The position numbers were made by a program, and so were the translations under genes. DNA of 64,000 nt, taken from positions 1 to 64,000 of the forward strand of contig NZ_SJOF01000006.1 of NCBI RefSeq assembly GCF_004331255.1, read 5' to 3'. The notes under the pieces were generated by a model that saw nothing but the letters and a program-made list of their open reading frames with translations, was not told the DNA's origin and searched no databases. Shown here piece after piece: positions 54,488 through 63,245 of the stretch (position 1 is its first letter; every line of letters begins with the position of its first letter). Source of the DNA: Acinetobacter sp. ANC 4173. Its GTDB lineage: Bacteria; Pseudomonadota; Gammaproteobacteria; Pseudomonadales; Moraxellaceae.

Positions 54488-55360
54488 ATGGCTATTTATT
54501 TCTTACTTAAATTTATCGCAATTTTACCTTTGTCATTTTTACAAAGAATTGCACTTTGGACTGCTTATCTACTCTTTCATACAAACTCCTCCATCAAACG
54601 AATTACAGCGATTAATCTCCGATTGGCATATCCTGAATTAAATGAACAAGACTTACAAAAGCGTCTTCGCCTCAGCATTCAAAGCCAATGCATGACCTAT
54701 ATCGAATTTGTAAAATGCTGGGGAATGTCACCTCAATACAACTTCAACTTACTCAAGAATATTCATGGTGCAGAGCTCTTAGAAAAGGCTCTGGCCAATC
54801 AAAAAGGTGTGATTGTGGTCATTCCTCACTTTGGTTGTTGGGAACTGTTAAATGCTTGGTTAAATCTTTATACGCAACCCATGATCATGTACAAACCTGA
54901 CAAAATAAAAGGTGTGAATCGGTATATTTTAAATGCCCGACAGAAATTTAATGCCACATTAGTACCAACAGATGAAACAGGAATACGTCAAATTTTTAAA
55001 CATCTAAAGCAAGGCGGCCTGACTGTCGTTTTACCTGATCATTTACCTAAAGCTTCTGGCGGAATTTATTCACATTTCTTCCAGCAAAATACACTATCGG
55101 CCACATTGGTTTCGAAAATGGCGGCCAAGACGCAATGCAATGTCATTGGCTTAAGCTGTATCCGTAATCCTGAATTATCCAGTTTTGATGTATATTGCAC
55201 CGAATTGCCTCAAACGATTCTTTCAAAAGATTTACAACAGTCCGTGGACAGCTTAAATCTGGCAATGCAAGAGATGATTCAGCTTGCACCCGAGCAATAT
55301 ATCTGGTCATACAAACGCTTCAGAAATTGTTATGGCAATGTCAATATTTACTGCAAATAA
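54488..55360 (+). CDS. LpxL/HtrB-family lysophospholipid acyltransferase
   Basis: This is a 290-residue acyltransferase from the ATG at 54488 (a TTAG/GAG-type site is 7 bases upstream; a TTG at 54437 in frame would add 17 residues). An N-terminal hydrophobic helix and the catalytic HX4E (IPHFGCWELLNAW, near residue 117) identify the lipid A biosynthesis acyltransferase family (PF03279). Further signatures are KPDKIKGVNRYI and VLPDHLPKASGGIY. It should add a secondary acyl chain to lipid A or an ornithine-type lipid. Its place between aspS and glycan genes fits lipooligosaccharide assembly. Confidence 0.86.
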   Translation: MAIYFLLKFIAILPLSFLQRIALWTAYLLFHTNSSIKRITAINLRLAYPELNEQDLQKRLRLSIQSQCMTYIEFVKCWGMSPQYNFNLLKNIHGAELLEKALANQKGVIVVIPHFGCWELLNAWLNLYTQPMIMYKPDKIKGVNRYILNARQKFNATLVPTDETGIRQIFKHLKQGGLTVVLPDHLPKASGGIYSHFFQQNTLSATLVSKMAAKTQCNVIGLSCIRNPELSSFDVYCTELPQTILSKDLQQSVDSLNLAMQEMIQLAPEQYIWSYKRFRNCYGNVNIYCK

Positions 55361-55512
55361 TCCACGATCTGACTTTCTTTAAGAATGTGTTTGGATTATA
55401 AAAATAAAAGCTCAAATTTATATGAATTTGTATAGCATTGAGCTAATTGGTTTTATTCATTTGAGATCAATTCTGAGCAGTGGCATAATAGCCCGCAGTT
55501 TTATATTGATAG

Positions 55513-55749
55513 ATGAGCAAGCTTATGGCTATGCGTCCTGAAGTCCGCCGTCGTGGTCTTGTGGTAATTGTTTTTGCAGTCGTCCAGTGGTTATTCATGC
55601 GCTATATTCTTGCCAATGGTTTATTTAACCTAGACACCTCTGACCGTATTTTATATTTCTGCGTGAGTAGTTTAGGTGGTGCCTTTGCTATTTTTGTCGG
55701 TTTGATTTACATGGTGCTTAAAGGCAATCCGGATAAAGAAAACAACTGA
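55513..55749 (+). CDS. Small membrane protein, two helices
   Basis: The 78-residue protein (74 if the ATG at 55525 is used) has two transmembrane helices, about 18-36 and 46-67, and a charged N-terminus (PEVRRRG). I recognise no named family. It is convergent with the sialyltransferase-like gene. Its stop codon lies in the loop of a perfect hairpin (55736-55761). No ribosome binding site clearly favours either start. Confidence 0.62.
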   Translation: MSKLMAMRPEVRRRGLVVIVFAVVQWLFMRYILANGLFNLDTSDRILYFCVSSLGGAFAIFVGLIYMVLKGNPDKENN

Positions 55750-55761
55750 AGTTGTTTTCTT
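55736..55761. terminator. Convergent hairpin containing the stop codon
   Basis: AAGAAAACAAC (55736-55746) and GTTGTTTTCTT (55751-55761) form a perfect 11-bp stem around TGAA, whose TGA is the stop of the small membrane gene. The right arm reaches the stop of the convergent transferase gene at 55760. Confidence 0.6.
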
Positions 55762-56722
55762 AGAATTCATTTAAATCATAAACATAATCTGATGAAGACC
55801 AAATCTCTTCACATTCCTGCCATTTACTCTCAGAAACAAAGTATTGTTTTGGTAGCCTAATATAATACCCATTAATACCATATAAAATTTTAAGAGTATC
55901 AATAGCTGTAGAACGAATTGAAAGGTATTTCTCAAAACGCCATCCTTGAAACATTTGCGCTACTTCTAAGATACAATCATATTTAAAAATTAAATATCCG
56001 ATCTGCTCAATTTTTTTAAGCGTTTCCTCAGAGATATATCGATGAGGTGCATACCAAAGCTCTAAATTATTATACTTTTCTTTCAATTTTTTTAAGATAT
56101 CTAAATAACTGTTTTCGCAATTCAAATAAGTTCCGATTAAATTTGAACCTATAATTAAACAACTATTTTTACGGATTTCCAGAAAATCAACCCTTTGCTT
56201 AAACATCCTATAATCATTCAATAAAATAGGATGATTCGTTTTTAAATCACTATATAATGTAAATAATCTTAATTTTTTTAGTACATTAGGATTCTGATTA
56301 ATTCCTAAAAAAAATTTTGACTTATTCTTCCTGTAGTACTTTCCCTCATTTAAGTTCTTTACAATCAGACGAGTCTCATTACCATCATCTAACAACCAGT
56401 AATTTTTTGCCGATACAGTATTCATTAGGTGTAGAGGAATGTGGTAAATCATTCCAGTAAAAATATCTAAATAACATTCATTCGAGAAGTGTTTTTTTAA
56501 TTCAAATGCATAAAGTTTTTTACTTAAACCGTAAAATTTTTGAAAAATTATGCGATCCCAATCATGAAATTCAGCTAGCATTTTTTTAATAATATTTAGA
56601 TCTGTGTCCGAACCATAAACTACCAATAACTCATTTTTTACAGCAACATCGAAAAAGAGATTTTTTGCCTCAAAAGCATTAAACAACTGTAACGGCGTTC
56701 GAACAATAAAAAGTCGCTTCAT
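55760..56722 (-). CDS. Sialyltransferase-like glycosyltransferase (GT52/polysialyltransferase-type fold)
   Basis: The ATG at 56722 gives 320 residues starting MKRLFIVRTPLQLFNA, the typical start of this group; a longer frame adds 15 poorly supported residues. The two family signatures of bacterial sialyltransferase-like enzymes are present: a D-D-G triplet in YWLLDDGNETR near residue 120 and a P-H pair in WYAPHRYISEE near residue 220. The fold would be GT-B and no membrane helix is visible. It probably uses a CMP-activated nonulosonic or sialic-type acid, but none of the sugar-synthesis genes (neuA, neuB) lies in the window, so donor and acceptor are unknown. Base composition is very AT-rich. 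Confidence 0.7.
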   Translation of the reverse strand: MKRLFIVRTPLQLFNAFEAKNLFFDVAVKNELLVVYGSDTDLNIIKKMLAEFHDWDRIIFQKFYGLSKKLYAFELKKHFSNECYLDIFTGMIYHIPLHLMNTVSAKNYWLLDDGNETRLIVKNLNEGKYYRKNKSKFFLGINQNPNVLKKLRLFTLYSDLKTNHPILLNDYRMFKQRVDFLEIRKNSCLIIGSNLIGTYLNCENSYLDILKKLKEKYNNLELWYAPHRYISEETLKKIEQIGYLIFKYDCILEVAQMFQGWRFEKYLSIRSTAIDTLKILYGINGYYIRLPKQYFVSESKWQECEEIWSSSDYVYDLNEF

Positions 56723-56829
56723 AGTAATTAGCAAAAAAGAGGATTTTTTGACTATACATTTTTTCAATAAATAATAGAATATGTTCAGTATAATTTATAA
56801 TTTAATAAATTCTTTGGATTCCAATTCCC

Positions 56830-57882
56830 ATGCGCTACTTTCTTCTCAATGATACTCGTTCAGGCTTGCACCATGGTTGTGAAGTTGTCATGCAGAATCT
56901 CATTGAATCACTCTGTATACAAGACGCTAATGCAGAAATCTTAACCTTATGTACTGGGCAAAAGATTTCTGAAGAAAAATGGGAAATAATTTTAAACTCT
57001 ATAGATGTAGTACTTATAAATGGTGAAGGAACACTTCACAGTGCATCAGCGTATGGATTCTTTCTACTTAAACTTGGACATCAAGCAAAGTTAAGAAATA
57101 AATTTGTTGCTTTAATTAATAGTACTTGGGAAAATAACCCTGATAGTTGGATCGGCTTGATCCAAAACTTTGATTTAATTACACTTCGTGATCAAAAAAG
57201 TTTTCATACTCTCAAAAATTATAATCTGCCACAGCTTTACTATGCACCAGACTTAACGTTTATCTCCAATCACAACATACTAGAAAAAAGAATTCTTTCT
57301 ACAAATAATATTATCGTTAATGATTCAGTTTACGCTGGTATAGCCGATCAGTTATTTGAAATCTCTAGAACTCGAAAATTCAGTTATTACCCAATAACCC
57401 GAAAACTTCCAACAAAAGAAGGGATTGTTGGCTACAACAATAAAAAGCTTAATAAACAAAAATTATACAACATCTTATCAAATATCAGTTTTGGACTTTT
57501 CAAACCTCGTAGATTTTATCAAGATTTATCGTATGCTATTGATAATACAGTAGAATTTAAAAATAAACTTCTGCAAAGCAAGTTCGTTATCACTGGTCGT
57601 TATCATTGCTTATGTTTTTGTTTACAAATGCAAATTCCTGTACTTATCATAGCGTCTAACACAAATAAAATGAAAAACCTTCTTGAGGATATTGGGTTGG
57701 ATGACCGCCATATTACACTTGAGGAATTAAAGGAGTTTACGAATGATGAACTTTATCAACGTGCCAAATATTCTGATAATGAAATAGAAAAGCTCCTACA
57801 TTTTAATCACCATGCAAAAACTTTGCACTCAAATATTTTTAATGTAATTATTTTATCTTCAAAAATTAAGAATGTGACTTGA
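56830..57882 (+). CDS. Polysaccharide pyruvyltransferase family protein
   Basis: This 350-residue protein resembles PF04230: the N-terminal FLLNDTRSGLHHGCEVVMQNL segment matches the usual Gly/His-rich start, then VVLINGEGTLHS near residue 56, FDLITLRDQKSF and the C-terminal GRYHCLCFCLQMQIPVLI with the conserved His. Family members move a pyruvyl group from phosphoenolpyruvate to a sugar as a ketal. It lies divergent from the sialyltransferase-like gene, with a 107-base AT-rich gap. No membrane segment is seen. Activity is predicted from family only; some relatives carry out unrelated steps. Confidence 0.83.
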   Translation: MRYFLLNDTRSGLHHGCEVVMQNLIESLCIQDANAEILTLCTGQKISEEKWEIILNSIDVVLINGEGTLHSASAYGFFLLKLGHQAKLRNKFVALINSTWENNPDSWIGLIQNFDLITLRDQKSFHTLKNYNLPQLYYAPDLTFISNHNILEKRILSTNNIIVNDSVYAGIADQLFEISRTRKFSYYPITRKLPTKEGIVGYNNKKLNKQKLYNILSNISFGLFKPRRFYQDLSYAIDNTVEFKNKLLQSKFVITGRYHCLCFCLQMQIPVLIIASNTNKMKNLLEDIGLDDRHITLEELKEFTNDELYQRAKYSDNEIEKLLHFNHHAKTLHSNIFNVIILSSKIKNVT

Positions 57883-58168
57883 ATCTCATTTAAACGATCC
57901 AATATCATTATTTATTATTTTCTAAGTTTTCATTATATGATTTTTTAAAAATTTCCTAACTTAATCGAAAAATTCAAATCAATAGGATGAATTATATATA
58001 ATATTTCTTGTATAAAAATTATCAATCATGACTTTGTATCTCTATATGTTATTAATTATTAAACCTCAAATCTATTTTTACACATAAACTCAAGAATAAT
58101 TTACATATTAAAAAATATATAATACAATTTTATCAGATCATTCCCGAACCCTAAAATCAAATCTTATT

Positions 58169-59014
58169 ATGAAAGAAATTAAAAATCCCTTACCTTTTTT
58201 TTATATTATTTTACCTACTTTCAATCGTCCAAAACTAGTTCAAAGAGCAGTTAAGTCAGTCTTATCTCAAAATTATAAAAACTATAAACTAATAATATTT
58301 AATGATGGATCAACTGAAGATTACAGTACACTAGAAGCTTTAATTCAAGAAAACCCAAATATTGAATACATCAAAAGTCACAATATTGGTGTAAATAAGT
58401 CAAGAAACTTAGTATTAGATTCAATATTTGAAAGTAAAAATATTGATAACTCTTATTTTTTTACATTGAGTGACGATGACTACTTAGTTGAAAATTGTTT
58501 AGATACAATTTCCGAAGAAATTAGAATAGAACATAGCATATGGTATTGTTTTAATTGTACATCAAATTCTCAACATATCTTTAGAAATAGTGATTTTGCT
58601 GAATACGATCAAATAAAATACTCTAGTTTTGTAAAAAAATATAAAGGTGATAAACATTTTGTCTTTAAATTAGATGGAGTAAAGAATATCCGCTATCCAG
58701 ACAAGCATTTTAAAAATGGTTACGAACACATCTTCTATTATAAGATTCCCTCAAAAATAAGAATCATTCCAAAATCAGTAAAAGTAATCGAATATTACAG
58801 TGATGGTCTTTCACTGTCCAATCTTTATGAAAATTCGACTAGTTTTTTAATTTTATTTAAACACATTTTATCATCACCATTTGAAATTTTATTCTACAAA
58901 TGGTATTTAAAAAAATTAATAAAACCTAAGAATCTATTAAAGGTACTTATTTCAGAAAAGATATACTATAAAACTAAAGCAATATTGGGCTTAAAAACTA
59001 AAAAAAATCTTTAG
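58169..59014 (+). CDS. Glycosyltransferase family 2
   Basis: The 281-residue GT-A enzyme starts with IILPTFNRPKLVQRAVKSVLSQNY near residue 12, followed by LIIFNDGSTED (nucleotide binding), NIGVNKSRN and LSDDDYL, which supplies the DXD-type metal site. No transmembrane segment is seen. The second half is divergent and lysine/tyrosine-rich, as usual in variable glycan loci. It is isolated by a 286-base AT-rich gap upstream (57883-58168), in which I see nothing else. Its stop lies 17 bases from the convergent GT4 gene. Sugar and linkage are unknown. Confidence 0.87.
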   Translation: MKEIKNPLPFFYIILPTFNRPKLVQRAVKSVLSQNYKNYKLIIFNDGSTEDYSTLEALIQENPNIEYIKSHNIGVNKSRNLVLDSIFESKNIDNSYFFTLSDDDYLVENCLDTISEEIRIEHSIWYCFNCTSNSQHIFRNSDFAEYDQIKYSSFVKKYKGDKHFVFKLDGVKNIRYPDKHFKNGYEHIFYYKIPSKIRIIPKSVKVIEYYSDGLSLSNLYENSTSFLILFKHILSSPFEILFYKWYLKKLIKPKNLLKVLISEKIYYKTKAILGLKTKKNL

Positions 59015-59033
59015 GCCTTTTAAGGACCTAAAG

Positions 59034-60125
59034 CTATAATTCAATTAATTTCAAGAAGGAGTTACCCATAGTTTTTATATCAATAAGCTCTATTACTTCT
59101 TTTGGAATACTATAATTTTTATTTACACAAGAACTCAAAGCTAATGAAAGCTCATTGATATCTTGCTTAGGCACTAAATAAGGTTGCATTATTACATTAT
59201 TAAATAATAACTTAATACTACTACTAGAATCGTAGCTTACAATAGGAGTATTTAAACTTAAAGCCTCTAATAATGATACAGGACTTCCTTCACTTGATGA
59301 GCATAAGACTACACACTTACTTTTTTTAATAAATTGTTCAGGATCATTAGACCAACCAAGAAACTCAATTTTTTGCTCTAGATTTAATTCTCTAACTAAT
59401 TTTTTTAGTGAAAAAATTTCTGGACCATCACCTAAAATTGCCATTTTCCCAGTTAATCTTGCTGAATAAAATGCTTTAATTGCATGATCAACCTGCTTAA
59501 GTTTAACCAAACGTCCAATAAATAACACATCCCATTCTTTTGAGGAATGCATATTTTGTTTTGGCAAGTTAATTCCATTTGGAATAACTCTGAACTCAGA
59601 ATGAATAAGAATTTTTTTATACATTTCCTGCAAATTTTCACTTACAGCTATAATTTTCTTTTGATCTAATAATTTTTTAAAATATTTTTTATGTCTTAAG
59701 TAACGAAAATAATTATTAATCTGACCAGCTAGATTAGCTGATATTCGCTTTTCCAATACTGCTCCATGCATCCAGAACCAGATTTTTTCAGTTTGTCTTA
59801 GATAATCATACAAATAATAACCATTATGAAAACCTAGTACAATTAAATCAAAATTTCGACTATTTATACTCTGATTAATTAACTTAGTTTCACTTTCTGT
59901 TAATACTTTATGCTTCCATAATTTTCCATATGAAAATTCATGACTTAACTTTAAATCAATTAGTTCAACCTTTGAATCCAACGCTTGTTGTTGATTTTTA
60001 TTATCTAATGTGCAAACTGTAACATTAATAGCTTGAGATTGACTCAAATAATTCACTAAAGTACATGTAATACTTTGTGCACCACCACAACCTAAATTAT
60101 CAACAACAAATAATAAATTTATCAT
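59034..60125 (-). CDS. Glycosyltransferase family 4
   Basis: This GT-B enzyme has 363 residues from the ATG at 60125; a TTG at 60131 is in frame but less likely. It has the GT4 start LLFVVDNLGCGGAQSI, the middle IPNGINLP and LFIGRLVKLKQVDHAI, and the donor-binding E-x7-E in SSSEGSPVSLLEALS near residue 285. It probably transfers a nucleotide-sugar-donated hexose in the lipooligosaccharide outer core. It is followed in the same direction by nothing (convergent GT2), and preceded upstream by another GT4 gene 38 bases away, so it ends the minus-strand operon. Confidence 0.88.
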   Translation of the reverse strand: MINLLFVVDNLGCGGAQSITCTLVNYLSQSQAINVTVCTLDNKNQQQALDSKVELIDLKLSHEFSYGKLWKHKVLTESETKLINQSINSRNFDLIVLGFHNGYYLYDYLRQTEKIWFWMHGAVLEKRISANLAGQINNYFRYLRHKKYFKKLLDQKKIIAVSENLQEMYKKILIHSEFRVIPNGINLPKQNMHSSKEWDVLFIGRLVKLKQVDHAIKAFYSARLTGKMAILGDGPEIFSLKKLVRELNLEQKIEFLGWSNDPEQFIKKSKCVVLCSSSEGSPVSLLEALSLNTPIVSYDSSSSIKLLFNNVIMQPYLVPKQDINELSLALSSCVNKNYSIPKEVIELIDIKTMGNSFLKLIEL

Positions 60126-60163
60126 CAGCAAGACCCCATAATTATTAAATTAAAGATAATAAA

Positions 60164-61216
60164 TTATCGCGATACAAAGGCATTTAATTTTTCAGCTATT
60201 TTACTAAACTGATATTTTTGAATAACATCTTTATAGCCTTCTATTGCTATTAATTTTAAATTTTCAGGATGATCTATTAAATAGCTTATTTTTTCAGCCA
60301 AACTTTTAATATCATTTTGTTTTACCATGTATCCATTTTCACCATGACGAATAATCTGCTGTACACTAATATGATCACTTGCCACAACTGGTTTACCCCA
60401 TGCAAATGCATCGAGAATAGCCAGAGGTTGTGTATCATTCATAGTTGGAACAAGTGCAATATCGATATCTTTATAAAATTTTCTTTTATCTTCACCATTA
60501 ATCCAGCCTAGAAAATTCACTTCATTTTCTAAATTTAAATCTTTAACTTGCTGAATTAAAGCTTCTTTCTGCTCACCATCCCCAGCAATAAGCAACTTCA
60601 CTTTATACTTTTGTTTCTTTAATTGCTCTACAGCAGAAATTGCTAAATGAGTACCTTTATATTCAACCAATCGCGTCATGATACCCAAAACAACTGGCTG
60701 CCCCACAGTTTCTGAAAAAGACGGGGAGTCATCAGGTAAATGAATTAAATTTGAAATAACCGTCTGTGGCTTTTTAGTTAAGTCGATACCTTTGCATTTT
60801 GCTGCTTGCGCAACACATTCCCCCACATGCGGTGTAATATGAATAAAACCATCCGCTCTCAGTGTTCGCTTTACATTATGACTGTGATTCATCGCTAAAA
60901 CAGGTATCTTGATACCACCAAGTAACATAGCATTTTTAAATAAATAGACAGCTCTACCACTATGAGCAATAATAAAATCAGGACGCTCTTTTCTTAGCCA
61001 AAAATTTAAGCGCCAAGCAGCCCATACATCATAAAAGCCAGAACTGTTCAAAGCAAAAAATTGACGATTCCCTGTACTAAGGTGCCTATTTTCATCCCCA
61101 GCAACAATCCACATTTGATGTCCTTGACTAGCTAAAGCATCATGAGTATTTAACATAGCTTGCCAGCGCCCGCCTGATGCATCTCCATAGACAGTATTTA
61201 CAATTTTCACAGCCAC
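60164..61216 (-). CDS. Glycosyltransferase family 4
   Basis: This 350-residue GT-B glycosyltransferase has the segments NTVYGDASGGRWQAML at the N-terminus, GIMTRLVEYKGTHLAI near residue 190, LIAGDGEQKEAL, and VPTMNDTQPLAILDAFAWGKPVV, which contains the C-terminal donor-binding site with Gln-Pro in place of the usual first Glu of E-x7-E. It lies two bases downstream of the ELM1-like gene, so it is in the same operon. In Acinetobacter OC loci the analogous genes are called gtrOC. Acceptor and donor are not known. Confidence 0.88.
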   Translation of the reverse strand: MAVKIVNTVYGDASGGRWQAMLNTHDALASQGHQMWIVAGDENRHLSTGNRQFFALNSSGFYDVWAAWRLNFWLRKERPDFIIAHSGRAVYLFKNAMLLGGIKIPVLAMNHSHNVKRTLRADGFIHITPHVGECVAQAAKCKGIDLTKKPQTVISNLIHLPDDSPSFSETVGQPVVLGIMTRLVEYKGTHLAISAVEQLKKQKYKVKLLIAGDGEQKEALIQQVKDLNLENEVNFLGWINGEDKRKFYKDIDIALVPTMNDTQPLAILDAFAWGKPVVASDHISVQQIIRHGENGYMVKQNDIKSLAEKISYLIDHPENLKLIAIEGYKDVIQKYQFSKIAEKLNAFVSR

Positions 61217-61218
61217 AC

Positions 61219-62247
61219 CTATTTATTTAGAATATTCTTAAATGCTTGCTCTAAATTCTGAGCATGGTTTATTACCCTTAATTCTTTCGTATTAAAATCA
61301 ACAATGGTATTAATTGGACTACAAGATATAGGCATATCTTGCTCCAGCTGAACATAATACTTTTGAAAGTTATCACTCAATTTAGAATGTTTAAATAATG
61401 GTACAAATAGTTTTTTTCCAGCAATTAAACCTTCACTAATCATCGACGTCGAATCTGGGGAGCAAATTACCATATTTGAAGCATAAATAACATCTTGAAT
61501 CCGCTGGTTATTACCTTGCCCTACCAAAATTAATCGAACATTCTTAGTTAATGCAAAAGATTGTTTGAGAGCTAATTCAAATTCTTGTAATGTTCTTCTT
61601 GAGGTAGAAATAATAAAATAACTCTCTGGGGATTGTTGCACTAAATGGTGTAACCAACCAACCCACTCATTAATTGTGCCTATTTGTACCTCTTTAGTAT
61701 CTGCACCAATTAAAATACTAATAACAACCTTATTCACTGGAAGATTTAGTACTTTAAGTGCACTTTTTTTTTCATCTTCCAAATTAAAACTTAACATCTT
61801 ATTTGGAGCAATTGGATAATATACAAAGGGTTGAATACCTTGCTTATTAATATCTATGGTAAACACAACATCAAAATAATGAGACTTGATGCCACGCAAA
61901 GAACTTGCCACAATATTTTTTACAGCTTGTGTTTTGGAGAGTTCAAGCTTAAGTAATGCATTGGGCAAAAGTGTATTTCCGCCAGCGGATACAATATAAG
62001 CAACTTTTTTCTGCTTGAGGCTGACCAGTTGCTCACGGGACAAAAATGCAGTCAACCATGCTGTGTTCGGACTGAATTTCATCAACCATTTCAGTATTCG
62101 ATAGTGCCATTTGCTGGGTAATTTGAGTGTGAGCCATTCCACCTCATAAGTTTGCTGTTGATTTAAAAGCTGTATAATTCCCTGTGTCTGGGTTTCATGA
62201 CCTGCTTTGCCATCGGTAAGTGCAAGAATAAGTGGCTGTTGGCTCAT
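61219..62247 (-). CDS. Mitochondrial fission ELM1-family protein
   Basis: This is a 342-residue protein from the ATG at 62247 (GGGA six bases upstream; an ATG at 62259 adjoins the previous stop and lacks a site). It matches PF06258: N-terminal LILALTDGKAGHETQTQGI and the segments YIVSAGGNTLLPN, ISILIGADTKEVQI and ICSPDSTSMISEGLIAGK are present. The C-terminal half looks like a GT-B donor domain, so bacterial members are probably glycosyltransferases despite the family name, which comes from plant ELM1. Its place in a glycosyltransferase operon supports this reading. Confidence 0.84.
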   Translation of the reverse strand: MSQQPLILALTDGKAGHETQTQGIIQLLNQQQTYEVEWLTLKLPSKWHYRILKWLMKFSPNTAWLTAFLSREQLVSLKQKKVAYIVSAGGNTLLPNALLKLELSKTQAVKNIVASSLRGIKSHYFDVVFTIDINKQGIQPFVYYPIAPNKMLSFNLEDEKKSALKVLNLPVNKVVISILIGADTKEVQIGTINEWVGWLHHLVQQSPESYFIISTSRRTLQEFELALKQSFALTKNVRLILVGQGNNQRIQDVIYASNMVICSPDSTSMISEGLIAGKKLFVPLFKHSKLSDNFQKYYVQLEQDMPISCSPINTIVDFNTKELRVINHAQNLEQAFKNILNK

Positions 62248-62259
62248 ATTAAATCCCAT

Positions 62260-63243
62260 TTATGACACAAGCAAAGATTGATAAATTTGTAAGGTATGTT
62301 CAATCATTTTCTGAAAAGTAAGCTGTTCTTGCGCCATTGCATACGCAGATGCAAAATCCATAGAGGGGTCTGCGACTTGTAAATAATGCTGAAGCAAGGT
62401 ATTTAAAGCATTACTGCTCCCTGCCTCACATAAGAATTCCGCTGGAACAAATTCTGCCATCATTCCAACATCAGTACCCAATACAGGTCGATTCAATAAT
62501 AGGCTTTCTGCCAAAGTATAAGGACCACCCTCACGCAATGATGAAACAATTAATGCTTCATGTTCATTGATCAACGTATGAATATCTGAACGATAGCCTA
62601 ACAAAGAAACCCGATTAGACAATTGATACTGCTGAATCAGTTGTTCAAGCTTGCTCCGCTCCTCACCTTCTCCAACAATTGAAAGTGAATGTGGAATATA
62701 TTTCCAAGCCTCTAGTAACAGATCAAAACCTTTCACCGAATTTAAACGCCCAATCGCAATAAACTTTCGGTTTTTCTGAAAAGGTGTTGGCGATACAGTA
62801 ATTTTAGTGCCGTTATAAACAACTGTAGTTTTATTCGGTTGATTTAAAATCTCCGCAACCGAACGACTCACGGCAATTACGTGATCAAATGCAAAATACG
62901 CCTGATTACTTTTCTTTTTGCCGTGAACAGTCACCACACTTGGAAAACTAAATTGTTTGAGCATACCTTGTAACAGCTTCGCAGTTTTAGAAGCATGCGC
63001 ATGTAAAATATCAGGCTGAGTTGCCAGAATGACTTTTTTTAGTTGATATTTCGTCCATGGGTTATAGCGGCTGCCGCTCATATCAAAGGTAACAAAATTG
63101 ACCTTCTCAGACAGTTGGCTTTGATATTTTTGATGTGCAATTAAAGAAACTTGATGAAACTGCGCGAGCCCTTCCGCAAGTTCTAACACATGCTTTTCTA
63201 AACCACCGTCTTCATCACTGGCCATTACAAGCGTAATGTTCAT
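62260..63243 (-). CDS. Glycosyltransferase family 4
   Basis: This 327-residue GT4 enzyme begins MNITLVMASDEDGGLEKHV (the Gly-Gly-Leu-Glu-Lys-His acceptor loop), then HAHASKTAKL, VVTVHGKKKSNQ, FIAIGRLNSVKGFDLL, IVGEGEERSKLEQL and SLREGGPYTLAESLLLNRPV containing E-x7-E. It is of the WaaG/heptosyl-transfer-like style. It is directly joined to the deacetylase gene upstream (two bases) and to the ELM1 gene downstream, so the operon is deacetylase-GT4-ELM1-GT4-GT4. Confidence 0.9.
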   Translation of the reverse strand: MNITLVMASDEDGGLEKHVLELAEGLAQFHQVSLIAHQKYQSQLSEKVNFVTFDMSGSRYNPWTKYQLKKVILATQPDILHAHASKTAKLLQGMLKQFSFPSVVTVHGKKKSNQAYFAFDHVIAVSRSVAEILNQPNKTTVVYNGTKITVSPTPFQKNRKFIAIGRLNSVKGFDLLLEAWKYIPHSLSIVGEGEERSKLEQLIQQYQLSNRVSLLGYRSDIHTLINEHEALIVSSLREGGPYTLAESLLLNRPVLGTDVGMMAEFVPAEFLCEAGSSNALNTLLQHYLQVADPSMDFASAYAMAQEQLTFQKMIEHTLQIYQSLLVS

Positions 63244-63245
63244 AT

